Of a DNA stretch of 41,553 nt, positions 24,118 through 32,657 are shown in pieces. Under the pieces are notes generated by a model. That model was not told the DNA's origin. It was given only the letters and a program-made list of their open reading frames with translations, and searched no databases. A program made the translations under genes and the position numbers. Numbering within the stretch: position 1 is the stretch's first letter; each line of letters begins with the position of its first letter. The stretch is from Deltaproteobacteria bacterium. Its GTDB lineage: Bacteria > Myxococcota_A > UBA796 > GCA-2862545. Location of the stretch: positions 1-41,553 of the forward strand of contig REDI01000005.1 in NCBI GenBank assembly GCA_007693595.1. Reading direction: 5' to 3'.

Positions 24118-24792
24118 TCAGGGTCCTCGAGGGACGAGGGCCAGGAGCAAGGCCGCGATGGCGACCAAGCCGGCGGTCATGAGCGCCCCGATCGAACCCA
24201 GGACCGGAACGGTCGACGTGAGCCCGAGGTAGAAGACCATGGCTACCCCGCCGACGGTCAGCCCAACGAGCAGGAGTCGCCACTCTCGACCTTGGCCCAC
24301 CCAGCGGAGCGCGGGAAAAGAGAGCTGGCTCCACCGCTCACCCTGGGGATCCTGCAAGGGGACCCCAAGCTGTTTCGCGAGCTCTTGGGCGAAGGCGTAG
24401 GTCCGGTCTTGATGGAGCCAGTGACGCTCGAAGGGCACCCCGAGCAGCTCACCTTGGTTGTTGCACACCACCAGGTAGAGGGTCTCCTGGGTGAGGGGGC
24501 GGACGGAGCGACGCACCGAGATGGCGTGCACAGCCTCGCGCTTCATGGTGGAGGAACCCTTTGGAAAGAGCACTTGAACCTGTTGCGCATCGATCACGAG
24601 CCGAAGGCGGGAGCGCCAGAGGGACCAGGCTTGCCAACCCAAAAATAGGGTCCCCACGACGGCTGCGATCGCGCGCGCTTCGACCTCGAAGTCGGGCCAG
24701 AGCGCGCCGAAGGCGATCAGCGCTGCACCAAGGCCCATCCCGACGATAGGGATCTTCGAGAAAGACTGGTGGGTGATCCGCTCGCTGGACAT
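24118..24792 (-). CDS. Membrane protein with PH-like soluble domain (paralogue of next gene)
   Basis: A 224-residue protein with two helices at about 13-32 and 38-60, a soluble beta-rich domain (about 62-170), and two more helices at about 175-197 and 198-220. The soluble part follows the order of bacterial PH-like domains: a VIDAQQVQVLF strand, EAVHAISVRRSV, LYLVVCNNQGE, and a helix FAQELAKQLGVPLQDPQG. The last motif matches RALRVPFVDPLG in the divergent neighbour. It may sense or organise membrane proteins; function unknown. It is 101 bases downstream of the start of the coiled-coil gene. Confidence 0.75.
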   Translation of the reverse strand: MSSERITHQSFSKIPIVGMGLGAALIAFGALWPDFEVEARAIAAVVGTLFLGWQAWSLWRSRLRLVIDAQQVQVLFPKGSSTMKREAVHAISVRRSVRPLTQETLYLVVCNNQGELLGVPFERHWLHQDRTYAFAQELAKQLGVPLQDPQGERWSQLSFPALRWVGQGREWRLLLVGLTVGGVAMVFYLGLTSTVPVLGSIGALMTAGLVAIAALLLALVPRGP

Positions 24793-24913
24793 GCCCGCAC
24801 CTCGTTCGACAACGCGTCTCGCCCTACCCTACCGCAAGCGACGCGCCACCCCTACGCGGCCCCTCGCTCGAGGACCGCCAGCGTCCCCCACCCCGTCGCA
24901 CCTCGGAGCCTCT

Positions 24914-25909
24914 GTGCAACCACTCGACGCCCTCCTTCCCCTTCGCTACCGCCCTCTCTGGGCGATCGTGGTCGTCCTGCTTGGGCTGGCGGCGCTCGCG
25001 ATGGTCGTCGCCGTGTTGGTCGAGGTGCTCCTCGAAGGCACGGTGTCCACCTTCCTCGAAGACGAGGAGGTCTGGGTGTGGCCCGCGGCGAGCGTGCTAG
25101 GCCTCGCGCTGGTCTTGGGTGGGCTCTGGGCCCTCCGCGCGGGCACGACGTCGCTGGAGCAGACCTCGAGCGGGCTCCGCTGGCGCCAACGTCGCCAAAT
25201 CTATCACTTCCCCGCCTCGGCGATCCGGCGCGTGGTCGTGGTGCGCAACGGGCTGCGAAGGGCGATGGCCTACAGTCAAATCTATCTGGACATCGACGCG
25301 CCGGGGGTGCCTGTGCGACTCTTCCTGGGCGCCTCCTACATCACGGGCGCCGGGCGGCTCCTGCGCGCGAATCGGCTGGCCCGCGCGCTGCGGGTGCCCT
25401 TCGTCGATCCGCTCGGCCGCGCCTATCGTCGAGGGTTTTTCCTGATGCGATGGACCGGAGAGAGCCGGGTCTGGATCCTGGTGGGCTCCCTGTGCGGCCT
25501 CGGGCTGAGCGCCTTCATCCTCTCTCTGGTCTTGTCCAGCGGGGGCAGCCCCGCGGAGTGGGCAGCGGTAGGGGTCTTCGGGCTCCTGGGTCTACTCTGC
25601 CTGCTGACGGGTCTCAGGCGCCTGCCGATCGTCGACGAAGAGCCGAGGCCCGGTCACCTCCGCGCGCGGATCGGCCCCCCGGACAGGGCCGAGACCCTCA
25701 CGATCGGGGTAGCCGACCAGGCGCTCGTTCCCGCTCCCCAAGCCCCTGACTGGCGCACCTTCGACCGCGAGCAGCTCGAGGTCCTCTCGGTAGAGCTCTA
25801 CTTCTCCGACACCCGCGAGACCGGCCTCGGGCTGGGCCAGCTCTTGCGCGCGCACCCCACCGCGCCCATCGCGCTCCACTGGGCCCCCGACCCTGAGGCT
25901 CGCCGCTAA
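24914..25909 (+). CDS. Membrane protein with PH-like soluble domain (paralogue of previous gene)
   Basis: About 331 residues from the GTG at 24914, which has GGAG five bases upstream and starts directly before the first helix. The frame is open to a GTG at 24773, but that would overlap the divergent gene and add 47 odd residues. Two helices (about 13-33 and 47-68), a soluble part (about 70-175) with strands LRWRQRRQIYHF and AIRRVVVVRNG, the RVPFVDPLG motif, two more helices (about 183-228), then a cytoplasmic tail (about 235-331) absent from the paralogue. It shares 121 bases of upstream DNA with the divergent paralogue. Function unknown. Confidence 0.75.
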   Translation: MQPLDALLPLRYRPLWAIVVVLLGLAALAMVVAVLVEVLLEGTVSTFLEDEEVWVWPAASVLGLALVLGGLWALRAGTTSLEQTSSGLRWRQRRQIYHFPASAIRRVVVVRNGLRRAMAYSQIYLDIDAPGVPVRLFLGASYITGAGRLLRANRLARALRVPFVDPLGRAYRRGFFLMRWTGESRVWILVGSLCGLGLSAFILSLVLSSGGSPAEWAAVGVFGLLGLLCLLTGLRRLPIVDEEPRPGHLRARIGPPDRAETLTIGVADQALVPAPQAPDWRTFDREQLEVLSVELYFSDTRETGLGLGQLLRAHPTAPIALHWAPDPEARR

Positions 25910-25951
25910 ACCTGTCTGGTTGGGGGGCAGCCAGACACGCGCAGCAGGTGC

Positions 25952-26548
25952 TCAGCGCTGCTCGGCCAGGGCCACGGCGGACTTGGCGGCACGCTCCGCC
26001 TCTTGGGCTGGCGGGAGGCGGGCCTCAGCGGCATCGAGGGCCTCGGTGAAGCGATCGAGATCGATCCAGCCCCCGGCGTCGCGCACCCCTCGGGCGCGCA
26101 GGTGCTCGAGCTTCCGCACGGCGATCTGGTGTTCGACCTCCAAGCGATCATGGATAGCACCCGCGAGGCGAAGCTCCGCGCGGCGCCTGGTCAGCTCTCG
26201 CTCGACGTCTCCGCGCTCTGCTAGCAGCGCGGTACGCCGCTCCGTCGCGGACCGCAAGGCGTCGGGATCCGAGCCCTTGCGCGCCGCGCGCTGGGCCTTC
26301 TCGGCCTCGCGGATCTCGCGGTCGACCTCATCGAGGTGGCCCTGAGACTCCCGCACCGCCCGCTCGCGGGACGCGACGGCTGAAGAGGCCTCGACCACCG
26401 CCGCCTTGGCTTGGACCGCGTCGTCTACCTGGGGCTGCCAGGTATCGGCCCACTCGGTCGGCACCAGCGCGAGGTCCGACTTGGAGACAAGGGGCCCCTT
26501 GGAAGCGCCGCACGCCACGAGCAGCAACGCGAACAAGACCAATCGCAT
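25952..26548 (-). CDS. Coiled-coil lipoprotein
   Basis: A 198-residue lipoprotein (LLLVAC, Cys13) starting at the ATG at 26548 with AAGGAGG four bases before. Almost all the remainder is helical with heptad character and many Arg, Glu and Ala (ERRTALLAERGDVERELTRR). It probably forms a long periplasmic coiled coil like LPP- or PcsB-like spacers, but no family motif is present. It has its own upstream region shared with the divergent membrane protein at 26643. Confidence 0.75.
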   Translation of the reverse strand: MRLVLFALLLVACGASKGPLVSKSDLALVPTEWADTWQPQVDDAVQAKAAVVEASSAVASRERAVRESQGHLDEVDREIREAEKAQRAARKGSDPDALRSATERRTALLAERGDVERELTRRRAELRLAGAIHDRLEVEHQIAVRKLEHLRARGVRDAGGWIDLDRFTEALDAAEARLPPAQEAERAAKSAVALAEQR

Positions 26549-26564
26549 GCATCCTCCTTCATCC

Positions 26565-26570
26565 AGCCTA
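26565..26570 (-). promoter_or_regulatory. Candidate -10 element (TAGGCT)
   Basis: TAGGCT on the minus strand, 16 bases before the ATG at 26548. Fits the TAnnnT pattern. Confidence 0.28.
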
Positions 26571-26630
26571 CGCCATCGCCTGCGCACACGCCAACCAACC
26601 CCAGCCGGCCGCGTCGGAGGCTACCCCTGG

Positions 26631-26636
26631 TACACT
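26631..26636 (+). promoter_or_regulatory. Candidate extended -10 (TGGTACACT), near-leaderless
   Basis: TACACT with TGG before it, ending six bases before the GTG at 26643. If correct, the mRNA would begin at or next to the start codon. Confidence 0.33.
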
Positions 26637-26642
26637 GTCGAT

Positions 26643-28190
26643 GTGCATCGCCACCTCACAAGGCCACACCCCGTCCTCACCGCTCTGGGCGGGGTGCTCG
26701 CGCTGCTGGCGGCCACCGCCTGCTGCTACGCGCTGTTGTGGTGGATCGACTTCGGGCCTCTCGAAGACCCTCCGGGACCTATCCAGCTCTTCGGTCAGCC
26801 GGACGCGGCCGAGACCATCGGCGGCCTCGGCGAGGTCACCGTCGCGGTGCTCGGCATCGTGCTCACCGTGGTCGCGATCATCGTCGAGTTGGCCGCCAGT
26901 CGGTATACGCCGCGCATCACCGAGCTCTTCCTTCGGGATCCGATCAACGGCGCCGTGCTGTCCTTCTTCGCCGTCACCTCCGCGCTGGTGATCGCCACCT
27001 CGATGAGCCTCTATGGCCCCGCGTACCCCTCCACCATGGTGCGGGTGGTGGTCAGCACCATGATCGTCTCGATGTTGTCGATTCTGCCATACTTCGTCTA
27101 CGTCTTCGACTTCTTGACGCCGCGCAGTGTCGTCCGACGCCTGCAGGCCCGCGCCTGCCGGGGCCTGTCCCTCGGACGCCGCAACGCCAGCCCCAAGAGC
27201 CAGCGGGTGCTGTCGAGCGGGATTGAACAGCTCGGCGACATCGCACTGAACAGCGTCCAGAAGAAAGAAAAGGCCATCGCCGTCTCCGCCATCGCGGCGC
27301 TCTCGATCGTCGGGCGGCGCGCGACCGAGGCGCGCCTCTCCATGCCAGCCCGATGGTTCGATCTCGGTGACATCGCCACGTCAGACCAAGACTTCGTGAG
27401 CTTTCACCCCGACATCATTCGCCGGATCAACGAGCGGCAGATCTGGCCTCAGACCAAGGTGCTGCGCCAGTACCTCTCGGTCTTCAGCGACTCCCTGGTA
27501 CAACTTCAGGATGTCGCCCACATGATCGCGATCCACACCCGACACCTCGCGGTTCACGCCATCCAGCACGACCACCCCCAGGCAGCGACCGCCTGCCTGC
27601 ATTTCATGCACACCTACTTTCGCCAAGCGATCAACCAGCGCGACGTTCGAACCGCCTACAACGTCTTTAACGAGTACCGCTCCCTCGCCGAGGATCTGCT
27701 CGCGCTCGACCAGGGCCCGCTCGTCATCGAGATCGGCGAGCGCTTCAAGTTCTACGGGCAGCTCGCCTTCTCGCGCCAGCTACCCTTCATCCTCGAGACG
27801 GCTGCCTACGATCTGTGCACACTGCTCGAGGTCACAGCCCTGCGAGACCACCCCTGCCACGACGCCTTACTCGAGATCTTCTTGGAGCTCGATCGCGAAC
27901 CCGACGGCGGCTCCCTCCAAGAGGCGAGCCTGCGCGGTGTCCGAAAGGCCCAGCTTAAGCTCGCGACCTTCTATCTTCTCCACGGCCGCGAGTCGCTCGC
28001 TCGCCGGATCTTCGACGACATGAAGCACGAGCTACCCAGCCGGCTGGCCTCGATCCGTCACGACCTGGAGCAGACCCAAGAGCCGGAGTTCTGGGAGGTG
28101 AGCGACCGCCCTGTCAACTTCGACTGGCTCGCCCCCGATCAGCGGGCCCAGCTCGACGTCTTCTTCGCATGGTTCGACCAGAGAGCGTAA
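26643..28190 (+). CDS. DUF2254-like membrane protein
   Basis: About 515 residues from the GTG at 26643. Helices at about 11-33, 60-82, 97-120 and 125-150 are followed by a large soluble helical domain. The pairing of an LTVVAIIVELAASRYTPRITELFLRDP segment after helix 2 with FLGV-type topology recalls DUF2254 membrane proteins (SRFSPRLLR... RDR), whose role is unknown. The C-terminal 350 residues are mostly helical and include a DIALNSVQKKEKAIAVSA segment resembling the DUF2254 RALSPGxNDP region only loosely. The family call is therefore tentative. There is a candidate near-leaderless promoter. It is followed by a 143-base gap with two hairpins. Confidence 0.7.
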   Translation: MHRHLTRPHPVLTALGGVLALLAATACCYALLWWIDFGPLEDPPGPIQLFGQPDAAETIGGLGEVTVAVLGIVLTVVAIIVELAASRYTPRITELFLRDPINGAVLSFFAVTSALVIATSMSLYGPAYPSTMVRVVVSTMIVSMLSILPYFVYVFDFLTPRSVVRRLQARACRGLSLGRRNASPKSQRVLSSGIEQLGDIALNSVQKKEKAIAVSAIAALSIVGRRATEARLSMPARWFDLGDIATSDQDFVSFHPDIIRRINERQIWPQTKVLRQYLSVFSDSLVQLQDVAHMIAIHTRHLAVHAIQHDHPQAATACLHFMHTYFRQAINQRDVRTAYNVFNEYRSLAEDLLALDQGPLVIEIGERFKFYGQLAFSRQLPFILETAAYDLCTLLEVTALRDHPCHDALLEIFLELDREPDGGSLQEASLRGVRKAQLKLATFYLLHGRESLARRIFDDMKHELPSRLASIRHDLEQTQEPEFWEVSDRPVNFDWLAPDQRAQLDVFFAWFDQRA

Positions 28191-28257
28191 CGGCTCGGAT
28201 CCTGACGCCCTCCAGTCGGGTTACACCGGCTCCCGGCTCGTCGACCCCATCGTGAAC

Positions 28258-28272
28258 TCCAGGTCTGCTGGA
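28258..28272 (+). other. Small hairpin (TCCAG / CTGGA) in antiporter leader
   Basis: Perfect five-base arms with loop GTCTG, 61 bases upstream of the antiporter start. It is part of a 143-base gap that holds no gene. Confidence 0.3.
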
Positions 28273-28296
28273 ACCACGCCACCGTGAACAGCCCGC

Positions 28297-28318
28297 GCCG
28301 GCTCGAACCGTAGCCGGC
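28297..28318 (+). promoter_or_regulatory. Hairpin just upstream of the antiporter ribosome binding site
   Basis: GCCGGCT and AGCCGGC form a perfect seven-base stem with an eight-base loop, five bases before the GGAGG at 28324-28328. The GGCC at 28316-28319 could alternatively pair with GGCC at 28327-28330, which would hide the ribosome binding site; two competing folds are a possible switch. Terminator of the upstream gene is the alternative. Confidence 0.42.
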
Positions 28319-28333
28319 CCGCCGGAGGCCTTC

Positions 28334-29980
28334 GTGCTCTACTCCTTGGGCCTGATGATCGTCGTCTCAGCGCTCTTCGTGCTGTCCTTTCGGTGGCTGA
28401 AGATCCCGAACCTGCTGATCTACATGTTCGCGGGCTTGCTCCTGGGTCCCGGCTTGGGACTGATCGAGGCCAGCCTCCCCGGCGAGGAGTCGCACGGCCC
28501 CATCGCGGTGATCAGCGAGGTCGGCATCATCCTGCTGCTCTTCCTGGTCGGCCTCGAGCTCTCGTTCGAGCGGATCCGCGACGTAGGCCCCGTCGCCGTG
28601 GCAGCGGGGCTTGGCCAGGTCGTCTTCACCGCAGGCATCGGGTTCGGGCTCGCCACCCTGCTCGGCTACGAGCCCATGTCCGCATTCTTCTTGGCGACGG
28701 CGCTCACGTTCTCAAGTACCGTCGTCGTCGTCAAGCTGCTCGACATGCGAGGTGATCTGCACGCGCTGTACGGCCGCATCGCGGTGGGAATCTTCTTGGT
28801 TCAAGACCTGGTGGTGATCGTCGCGCTGACCTTCCTCGCGGGCCTCTCGGGGTCAGGGGACCCCGCCGAGCTCGACCTCTGGTCCATCAGCGTCGATTTG
28901 GCCTGGGCCTTCGGGGGCATGGCCCTGATGCTCGTCGGGGCGGTTGTGGCCTCGAAGTATCTTCTACCCCTTCCTTTTCGCTGGATTCAACGGAGCAGCG
29001 AAGGCCTGCTCGTCTGGAGCGTGACCTGGTGTTTCGCCATGGTGCTCGCGGCCGAAGCCTTCTCGCTCTCTCCCGAGATCGGAGCGTTTCTCGCGGGGGT
29101 CGCCCTCGCTCAGCTCGGGTGTGCCCACGACCTGATGCGGCGAGTCCACCCGATCATGAACTTCTTCATCGCCGTGTTCTTCGTGACCCTGGGCGTCAAC
29201 ATGAACCTCGGTTCGGCCCTGGACCAGTGGTCGACGGCGATCGTCCTTTCACTCTTCGTCTTGTTGGGCAACCCCCTCATCTTCATGATCATCATTACGC
29301 GCTTCGGCTATGGTGAGAAGACCTCCTTCCAGACCAGCGTGACCGTCGCGCAGATCAGTGAGTTCTCGTTCATCTTCGCTCAGATGGGTGTGGCCGCCTC
29401 GCTCATCGACGAGCCGATCCTCTCGGTCGTCGCGTTCGTCGGCCTGATCACCATCTCGGCGTCCACCTACATGATCCTCTACAGCGATCAACTCTACGCC
29501 GCGATCGCTTGGACCGGGGTGCTCCGCATCTTCTTCGCCAACCAAGAGCCGGACGTCGACGAGGCCGAGGCGCGGCCCTCCGATCATGTCGTCGTCGTGG
29601 GCATGAACGGCCTTGGACGACGAATCGCAGCGGCGCTGCACGCGCGGGGCGAGGCCGTCCTCGCGATCGATGTCGACGCAGCCAAGCTCACGGACCTGCC
29701 CTGCGACACCATGGTCGGCGACATCGATCACCCCGACGTGCTCGACCAGAGCGGTGCACTTGGCGCCAAGCTGGTCGTCTCAGCCCTCAAGATCGAGAAC
29801 GTGAACAACCTGCTCGCGTGGCGTTGCCGCCAAGCTGGCGTCCCGGTCGCGATCCACGGCTTCGATCAGTCGGTGTGCGCCGATCTCCAAGAGCTCGACG
29901 TCACCTATGTGCTCAACTCCAAGGCCCTGGGCGCCCAAGCCATGCGCGCCAAGCTCAACGCGCTGGAGGTGCACGCATGA
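28334..29980 (+). CDS. CPA2 cation/proton antiporter with RCK_N domain (KefB/KefC-like)
   Basis: A 548-residue inner-membrane antiporter, GTG start with GGAGG five bases before. About 12 helices (1-395): LTFSSTVVVVKLLD and GIFLVQDLVVIVAL, where the conserved QD pair is intact, and EIGAFLAGVALAQ. Then a cytoplasmic Rossmann RCK_N domain (about 414-548) with VVVVGMNGLGRR and AIDVDAAKL for nucleotide binding. Family members exchange K+ or Na+ for protons. It overlaps the second antiporter gene by four bases (ATGA), so both are translated together. Confidence 0.92.
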   Translation: MLYSLGLMIVVSALFVLSFRWLKIPNLLIYMFAGLLLGPGLGLIEASLPGEESHGPIAVISEVGIILLLFLVGLELSFERIRDVGPVAVAAGLGQVVFTAGIGFGLATLLGYEPMSAFFLATALTFSSTVVVVKLLDMRGDLHALYGRIAVGIFLVQDLVVIVALTFLAGLSGSGDPAELDLWSISVDLAWAFGGMALMLVGAVVASKYLLPLPFRWIQRSSEGLLVWSVTWCFAMVLAAEAFSLSPEIGAFLAGVALAQLGCAHDLMRRVHPIMNFFIAVFFVTLGVNMNLGSALDQWSTAIVLSLFVLLGNPLIFMIIITRFGYGEKTSFQTSVTVAQISEFSFIFAQMGVAASLIDEPILSVVAFVGLITISASTYMILYSDQLYAAIAWTGVLRIFFANQEPDVDEAEARPSDHVVVVGMNGLGRRIAAALHARGEAVLAIDVDAAKLTDLPCDTMVGDIDHPDVLDQSGALGAKLVVSALKIENVNNLLAWRCRQAGVPVAIHGFDQSVCADLQELDVTYVLNSKALGAQAMRAKLNALEVHA

Positions 29981-31551
29981 CCTTCATCGCCATGCTCCTG
30001 CTCGCAGCGGCGGTCGCCTATGGGATCGCCCGGTTCACCCGCGCCCCTTCCGTGCCTCTGCTGGTGGCGGCTGGTCTCGCGCTCAAGCTCCTCCCTATCG
30101 AGATCGACGAAGAGCTGCTCGAGGGCATGCTCCTCTTGGGGCTTGCCCTGCTGCTCTTTGCGGCGGGCGCCGAGCTCGACGAGCGACGAACCCGAGAGCT
30201 GGGCCGCGCCTCAGCGATCATCAGCGTCGTCCAGTTCCTCGGTCTGGGTGCCGGGGGCTACGGGATCGCGTGGCTTCTAGGCTATCCCCCGCTCACCAGC
30301 TTCTTCGTCGCGCTGACGATCGCGGCGAGTTCCTCGCTGATCGCCGTTCGACTCCTCCATCAGAAGCAGCAGTTCTTCGAGCCCTTCGGAAGGTTGACGC
30401 TCGGGGTGCTGCTCATCCAGACCGTGCTCGCCCTGATCGCCATGGCGGCGCTCGCTCAGGTGGACCAGGGTATGCCCGCGATGGAGTCCTCGGTCTTGCG
30501 CACCCTCGTCCTGGGGGGCCTGGCCCTGCTCGCCTCCAGAACCCTCACCCCTTGGCTGCTCCTGCGTCTAGGCCTCGATGAAGAGACCTTGCTGCTCGGG
30601 GTGTTGGCCGTGCTCTTCGCCTTCGTCGGGTTGGCGTGGACGATGGAGCTACCGCTCGCCATCGGCGCCTTCTGCGCCGGATACGCCGTCTCACCCTTCC
30701 CGGTCAACGGCGTCATTCGCGGCCAGCTCCGCTCGGTCAACGACTTCTTCCTCGCGATGTTCTTCACCGCCCTCGGCGCTAGCTTCGGGCTGCCGAACCT
30801 CACCAGCTTGTTGATCGGCGTCGGGCTAGCCCTCTTCGTGCTGATCGCCACCCCCGCTCTGGTGAGCTTGATCGGCCGAGCCACAGGCCTCACCTCTCTC
30901 GCGAGCGTCGAGTCCGGACTACTGCTCGCGCAGACGAGCGAGATCTCGCTTGTCATCGCGCTGTTCGGTCGAGCGGGGGGGCACGTGAGTGACGAGCTCT
31001 TCGCCGCGCTCACCCTCTGTGCGGTGATCACCATGAGCGCCACGCCGCTGATCGCCCGAGAGGAGGTCGCCCACCTGCTCCTTCGACTGCACCCCTTCGA
31101 ACACCGCAAGGATGAGCCCCTCGACGTGTCCGATCACCTGCTGGTCCTCGGGTGCGGCGAGAACACCTTCGCCCTCATCGAAGACCTGCTCGAGCGAGGC
31201 TTCGAGGTGGTGGTGATCGACGACGACGCCGGGGTGGTCGATCGGCTGCGTGCCCTGGGGGCCAAGGCGGTCCTCGGTGACGCCACCAACCCCAAGATCC
31301 TGAGCCACGTTCGGATCGACCAGGCCAAGGCCGTGCTCAGCACCCTCCGCCGCGTGGTTCATCACGAGCGCGTCGCCAAGCACGCCAAGGAAGTCCCCTT
31401 CATCACCCGCGCTTTCGACGAGGCCGAAGCGGCCGAGCTCCGCAAGAGCGGAGAGCACGTCGTCTGCATGGCCGAGATCACCACCCAAGCCTTCATGGCG
31501 TGGCTCGACGAGCGGGCCAAGCAGGAACAAGCAGGGAAGGAGGCGAGCTGA
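29977..31551 (+). CDS. CPA2 antiporter-like protein with RCK_N domain, QD replaced by QT
   Basis: A 524-residue homologue of the gene before it. The ATG overlaps the previous stop (ATGA). About 12 helices (1-380): TIAASSSLIAVRLLH aligns with LTFSSTVVVVKLLD of gene 1, and GVLLIQTVLALIAM with GIFLVQDLVVIVAL, so the conserved Asp of the QD pair is Thr. The RCK_N domain begins HLLVLGCGENTF, with the third Gly of GxGxxG replaced. Both changes suggest altered or lost transport and a subunit or regulatory role beside the first protein, which is inference. It converges with the GNAT gene. Confidence 0.88.
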   Translation: MTFIAMLLLAAAVAYGIARFTRAPSVPLLVAAGLALKLLPIEIDEELLEGMLLLGLALLLFAAGAELDERRTRELGRASAIISVVQFLGLGAGGYGIAWLLGYPPLTSFFVALTIAASSSLIAVRLLHQKQQFFEPFGRLTLGVLLIQTVLALIAMAALAQVDQGMPAMESSVLRTLVLGGLALLASRTLTPWLLLRLGLDEETLLLGVLAVLFAFVGLAWTMELPLAIGAFCAGYAVSPFPVNGVIRGQLRSVNDFFLAMFFTALGASFGLPNLTSLLIGVGLALFVLIATPALVSLIGRATGLTSLASVESGLLLAQTSEISLVIALFGRAGGHVSDELFAALTLCAVITMSATPLIAREEVAHLLLRLHPFEHRKDEPLDVSDHLLVLGCGENTFALIEDLLERGFEVVVIDDDAGVVDRLRALGAKAVLGDATNPKILSHVRIDQAKAVLSTLRRVVHHERVAKHAKEVPFITRAFDEAEAAELRKSGEHVVCMAEITTQAFMAWLDERAKQEQAGKEAS

Positions 31552-31583
31552 GTCCACTCTCGGACGAGGTGACGAAGGGCGCT

Positions 31584-32009
31584 CTAGAGCTCCAAGCGCA
31601 TCGCGCGATGCTCGATGTTCGCGTCGAGGAAGACGGGTCCGTACGCACGATACCCGAGCCGGATGTAGAAGCCGATGACCGGAACCTGAGCGTGAAGCTC
31701 GAGCGCCTCGAGTCCCTCATGACGGGCGAGTCGGTGCACGAAGTCCATCATCGCGCGGCCGATCCCTTCGGCGCGAAGGGGAGCCAGGACCGCCACCCGC
31801 TCGATCTTGGCACGCGATCCGCAGCGCCTGAGCCTGAGGGTCCCGACCGGCTCTCCATCACGGCGCGCGAGGACATGGATGGCGGCACCGTCAAAGCCGT
31901 CCAGGTCGAGAGACTCTGACACCCCCTGCTCCTCGATAAAGACGCGGCGCCGGACGTGGAGGCAGAGGTCGAGCTCCGCTCGCGTCGCTCGGGTGATGAC
32001 CAGCGCCAT
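31584..32009 (-). CDS. GNAT family N-acetyltransferase (ElaA-like)
   Basis: A 141-residue acetyltransferase. The acetyl-CoA pyrophosphate loop is seen in LAPLRAEGIGRAMMDFV (R-x-x-G-x-G type) and the fold elements IERVAVL and PVIGFYIRLGYRAYG follow in order. An early RRRVFIEEQGVSES stretch resembles ElaA-like members. It transfers an acetyl group to an amine; the substrate is unknown. CAGGGAG lies four bases before the ATG. It converges with the antiporter and diverges from the CBS gene. Confidence 0.88.
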   Translation of the reverse strand: MALVITRATRAELDLCLHVRRRVFIEEQGVSESLDLDGFDGAAIHVLARRDGEPVGTLRLRRCGSRAKIERVAVLAPLRAEGIGRAMMDFVHRLARHEGLEALELHAQVPVIGFYIRLGYRAYGPVFLDANIEHRAMRLEL

Positions 32010-32209
32010 GGGGCTCCCTGGAGCCGGGGCGAGACGATCGGCGAGGCCCTGAGCTCCCCTGACTGCCTACCTTGCCTGCGTGAGGGCGCCCACTCGACAC
32101 GACGACGGGGGGAAAAGGCACTACCTCTATCGGGGCTGCACGCTGAGAGGCGCCCAACCGCATGGCGCGCCCCTTGCATCCTCGATCACCCACCCCACCA
32201 GGAGACTCC
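32010..32209. other. Gene-free divergent region with GGCGCC repeats
   Basis: A 200-base gap between the GNAT and CBS genes. It contains two near-identical blocks (TGAGGGCGCCCA at about 32086 and TGAGAGGCGCCCA at about 32143), each centred on GGCGCC, and a TACCTT at 32068-32073. No open frame looks real here. The blocks could be an operator pair. Confidence 0.3.
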
Positions 32210-32629
32210 ATGGACACCGTCGCCGATCTGATGACCCCCGATGTGCTCACCGTAAACCCCGGAACCGATCTGGCGATCGTCTGGCAGATCTTCGAGGATC
32301 GCTCGATCCGGCACCTGCCCGTCGTCGACCACGACGGCGCCTTGGTCGGGCTGCTGAGCCACCGCGACCTCGCCCGCCGCGCCTTAGGAGCCATCGACGA
32401 CCTGCCGACCCAGGAACGACAAGCCGTCCTCGCCGAGCAGACGGTCTCCGAGATCATGCAGCGCAGCCCCGAGTTCGCCAACCCCGACGATGACCTGATC
32501 GATGCGGCCGAGCGCATGATCGAGAACAAGTTCGGGTGCCTGCCCGTGGTCGACAACGAGGCGGTGGTGGGGATCCTCACCGAGTCGGACTTCGTCCGGT
32601 TCTACGTCCGGCAAGCCGACGAAGACTGA
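32210..32629 (+). CDS. CBS-domain pair protein
   Basis: A 139-residue protein consisting of two CBS motifs, about 1-60 (starting VADLMTPDVLTV, ending VVDHDGALVGLLSHRDLAR) and about 76-137 (VSEIMQRSPEFAN, CLPVVDNEAVVGILTESDFVR). CBS pairs bind adenosine nucleotides and signal energy state. The ATG at 32210 has AGGAG five bases upstream. It is 127 bases upstream of mgtE, which itself has CBS domains; a long inverted repeat separates them, so they are probably separate transcripts. Confidence 0.9.
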   Translation: MDTVADLMTPDVLTVNPGTDLAIVWQIFEDRSIRHLPVVDHDGALVGLLSHRDLARRALGAIDDLPTQERQAVLAEQTVSEIMQRSPEFANPDDDLIDAAERMIENKFGCLPVVDNEAVVGILTESDFVRFYVRQADED

Positions 32630-32657
32630 AGGGCACGCCGTCAGAGCCGACCACCAG

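Noticed and set aside
26643-28190. Mechanosensitive or chloride channel
   Set aside because: Topology and the soluble half do not show MscS or CLC signatures; a DUF2254-like membrane protein is the nearest guess.
28191-28333. tRNA gene suggested by GGTTACACCGGCTC-like sequence
   Set aside because: No cloverleaf, no acceptor stem and no T-loop in place.
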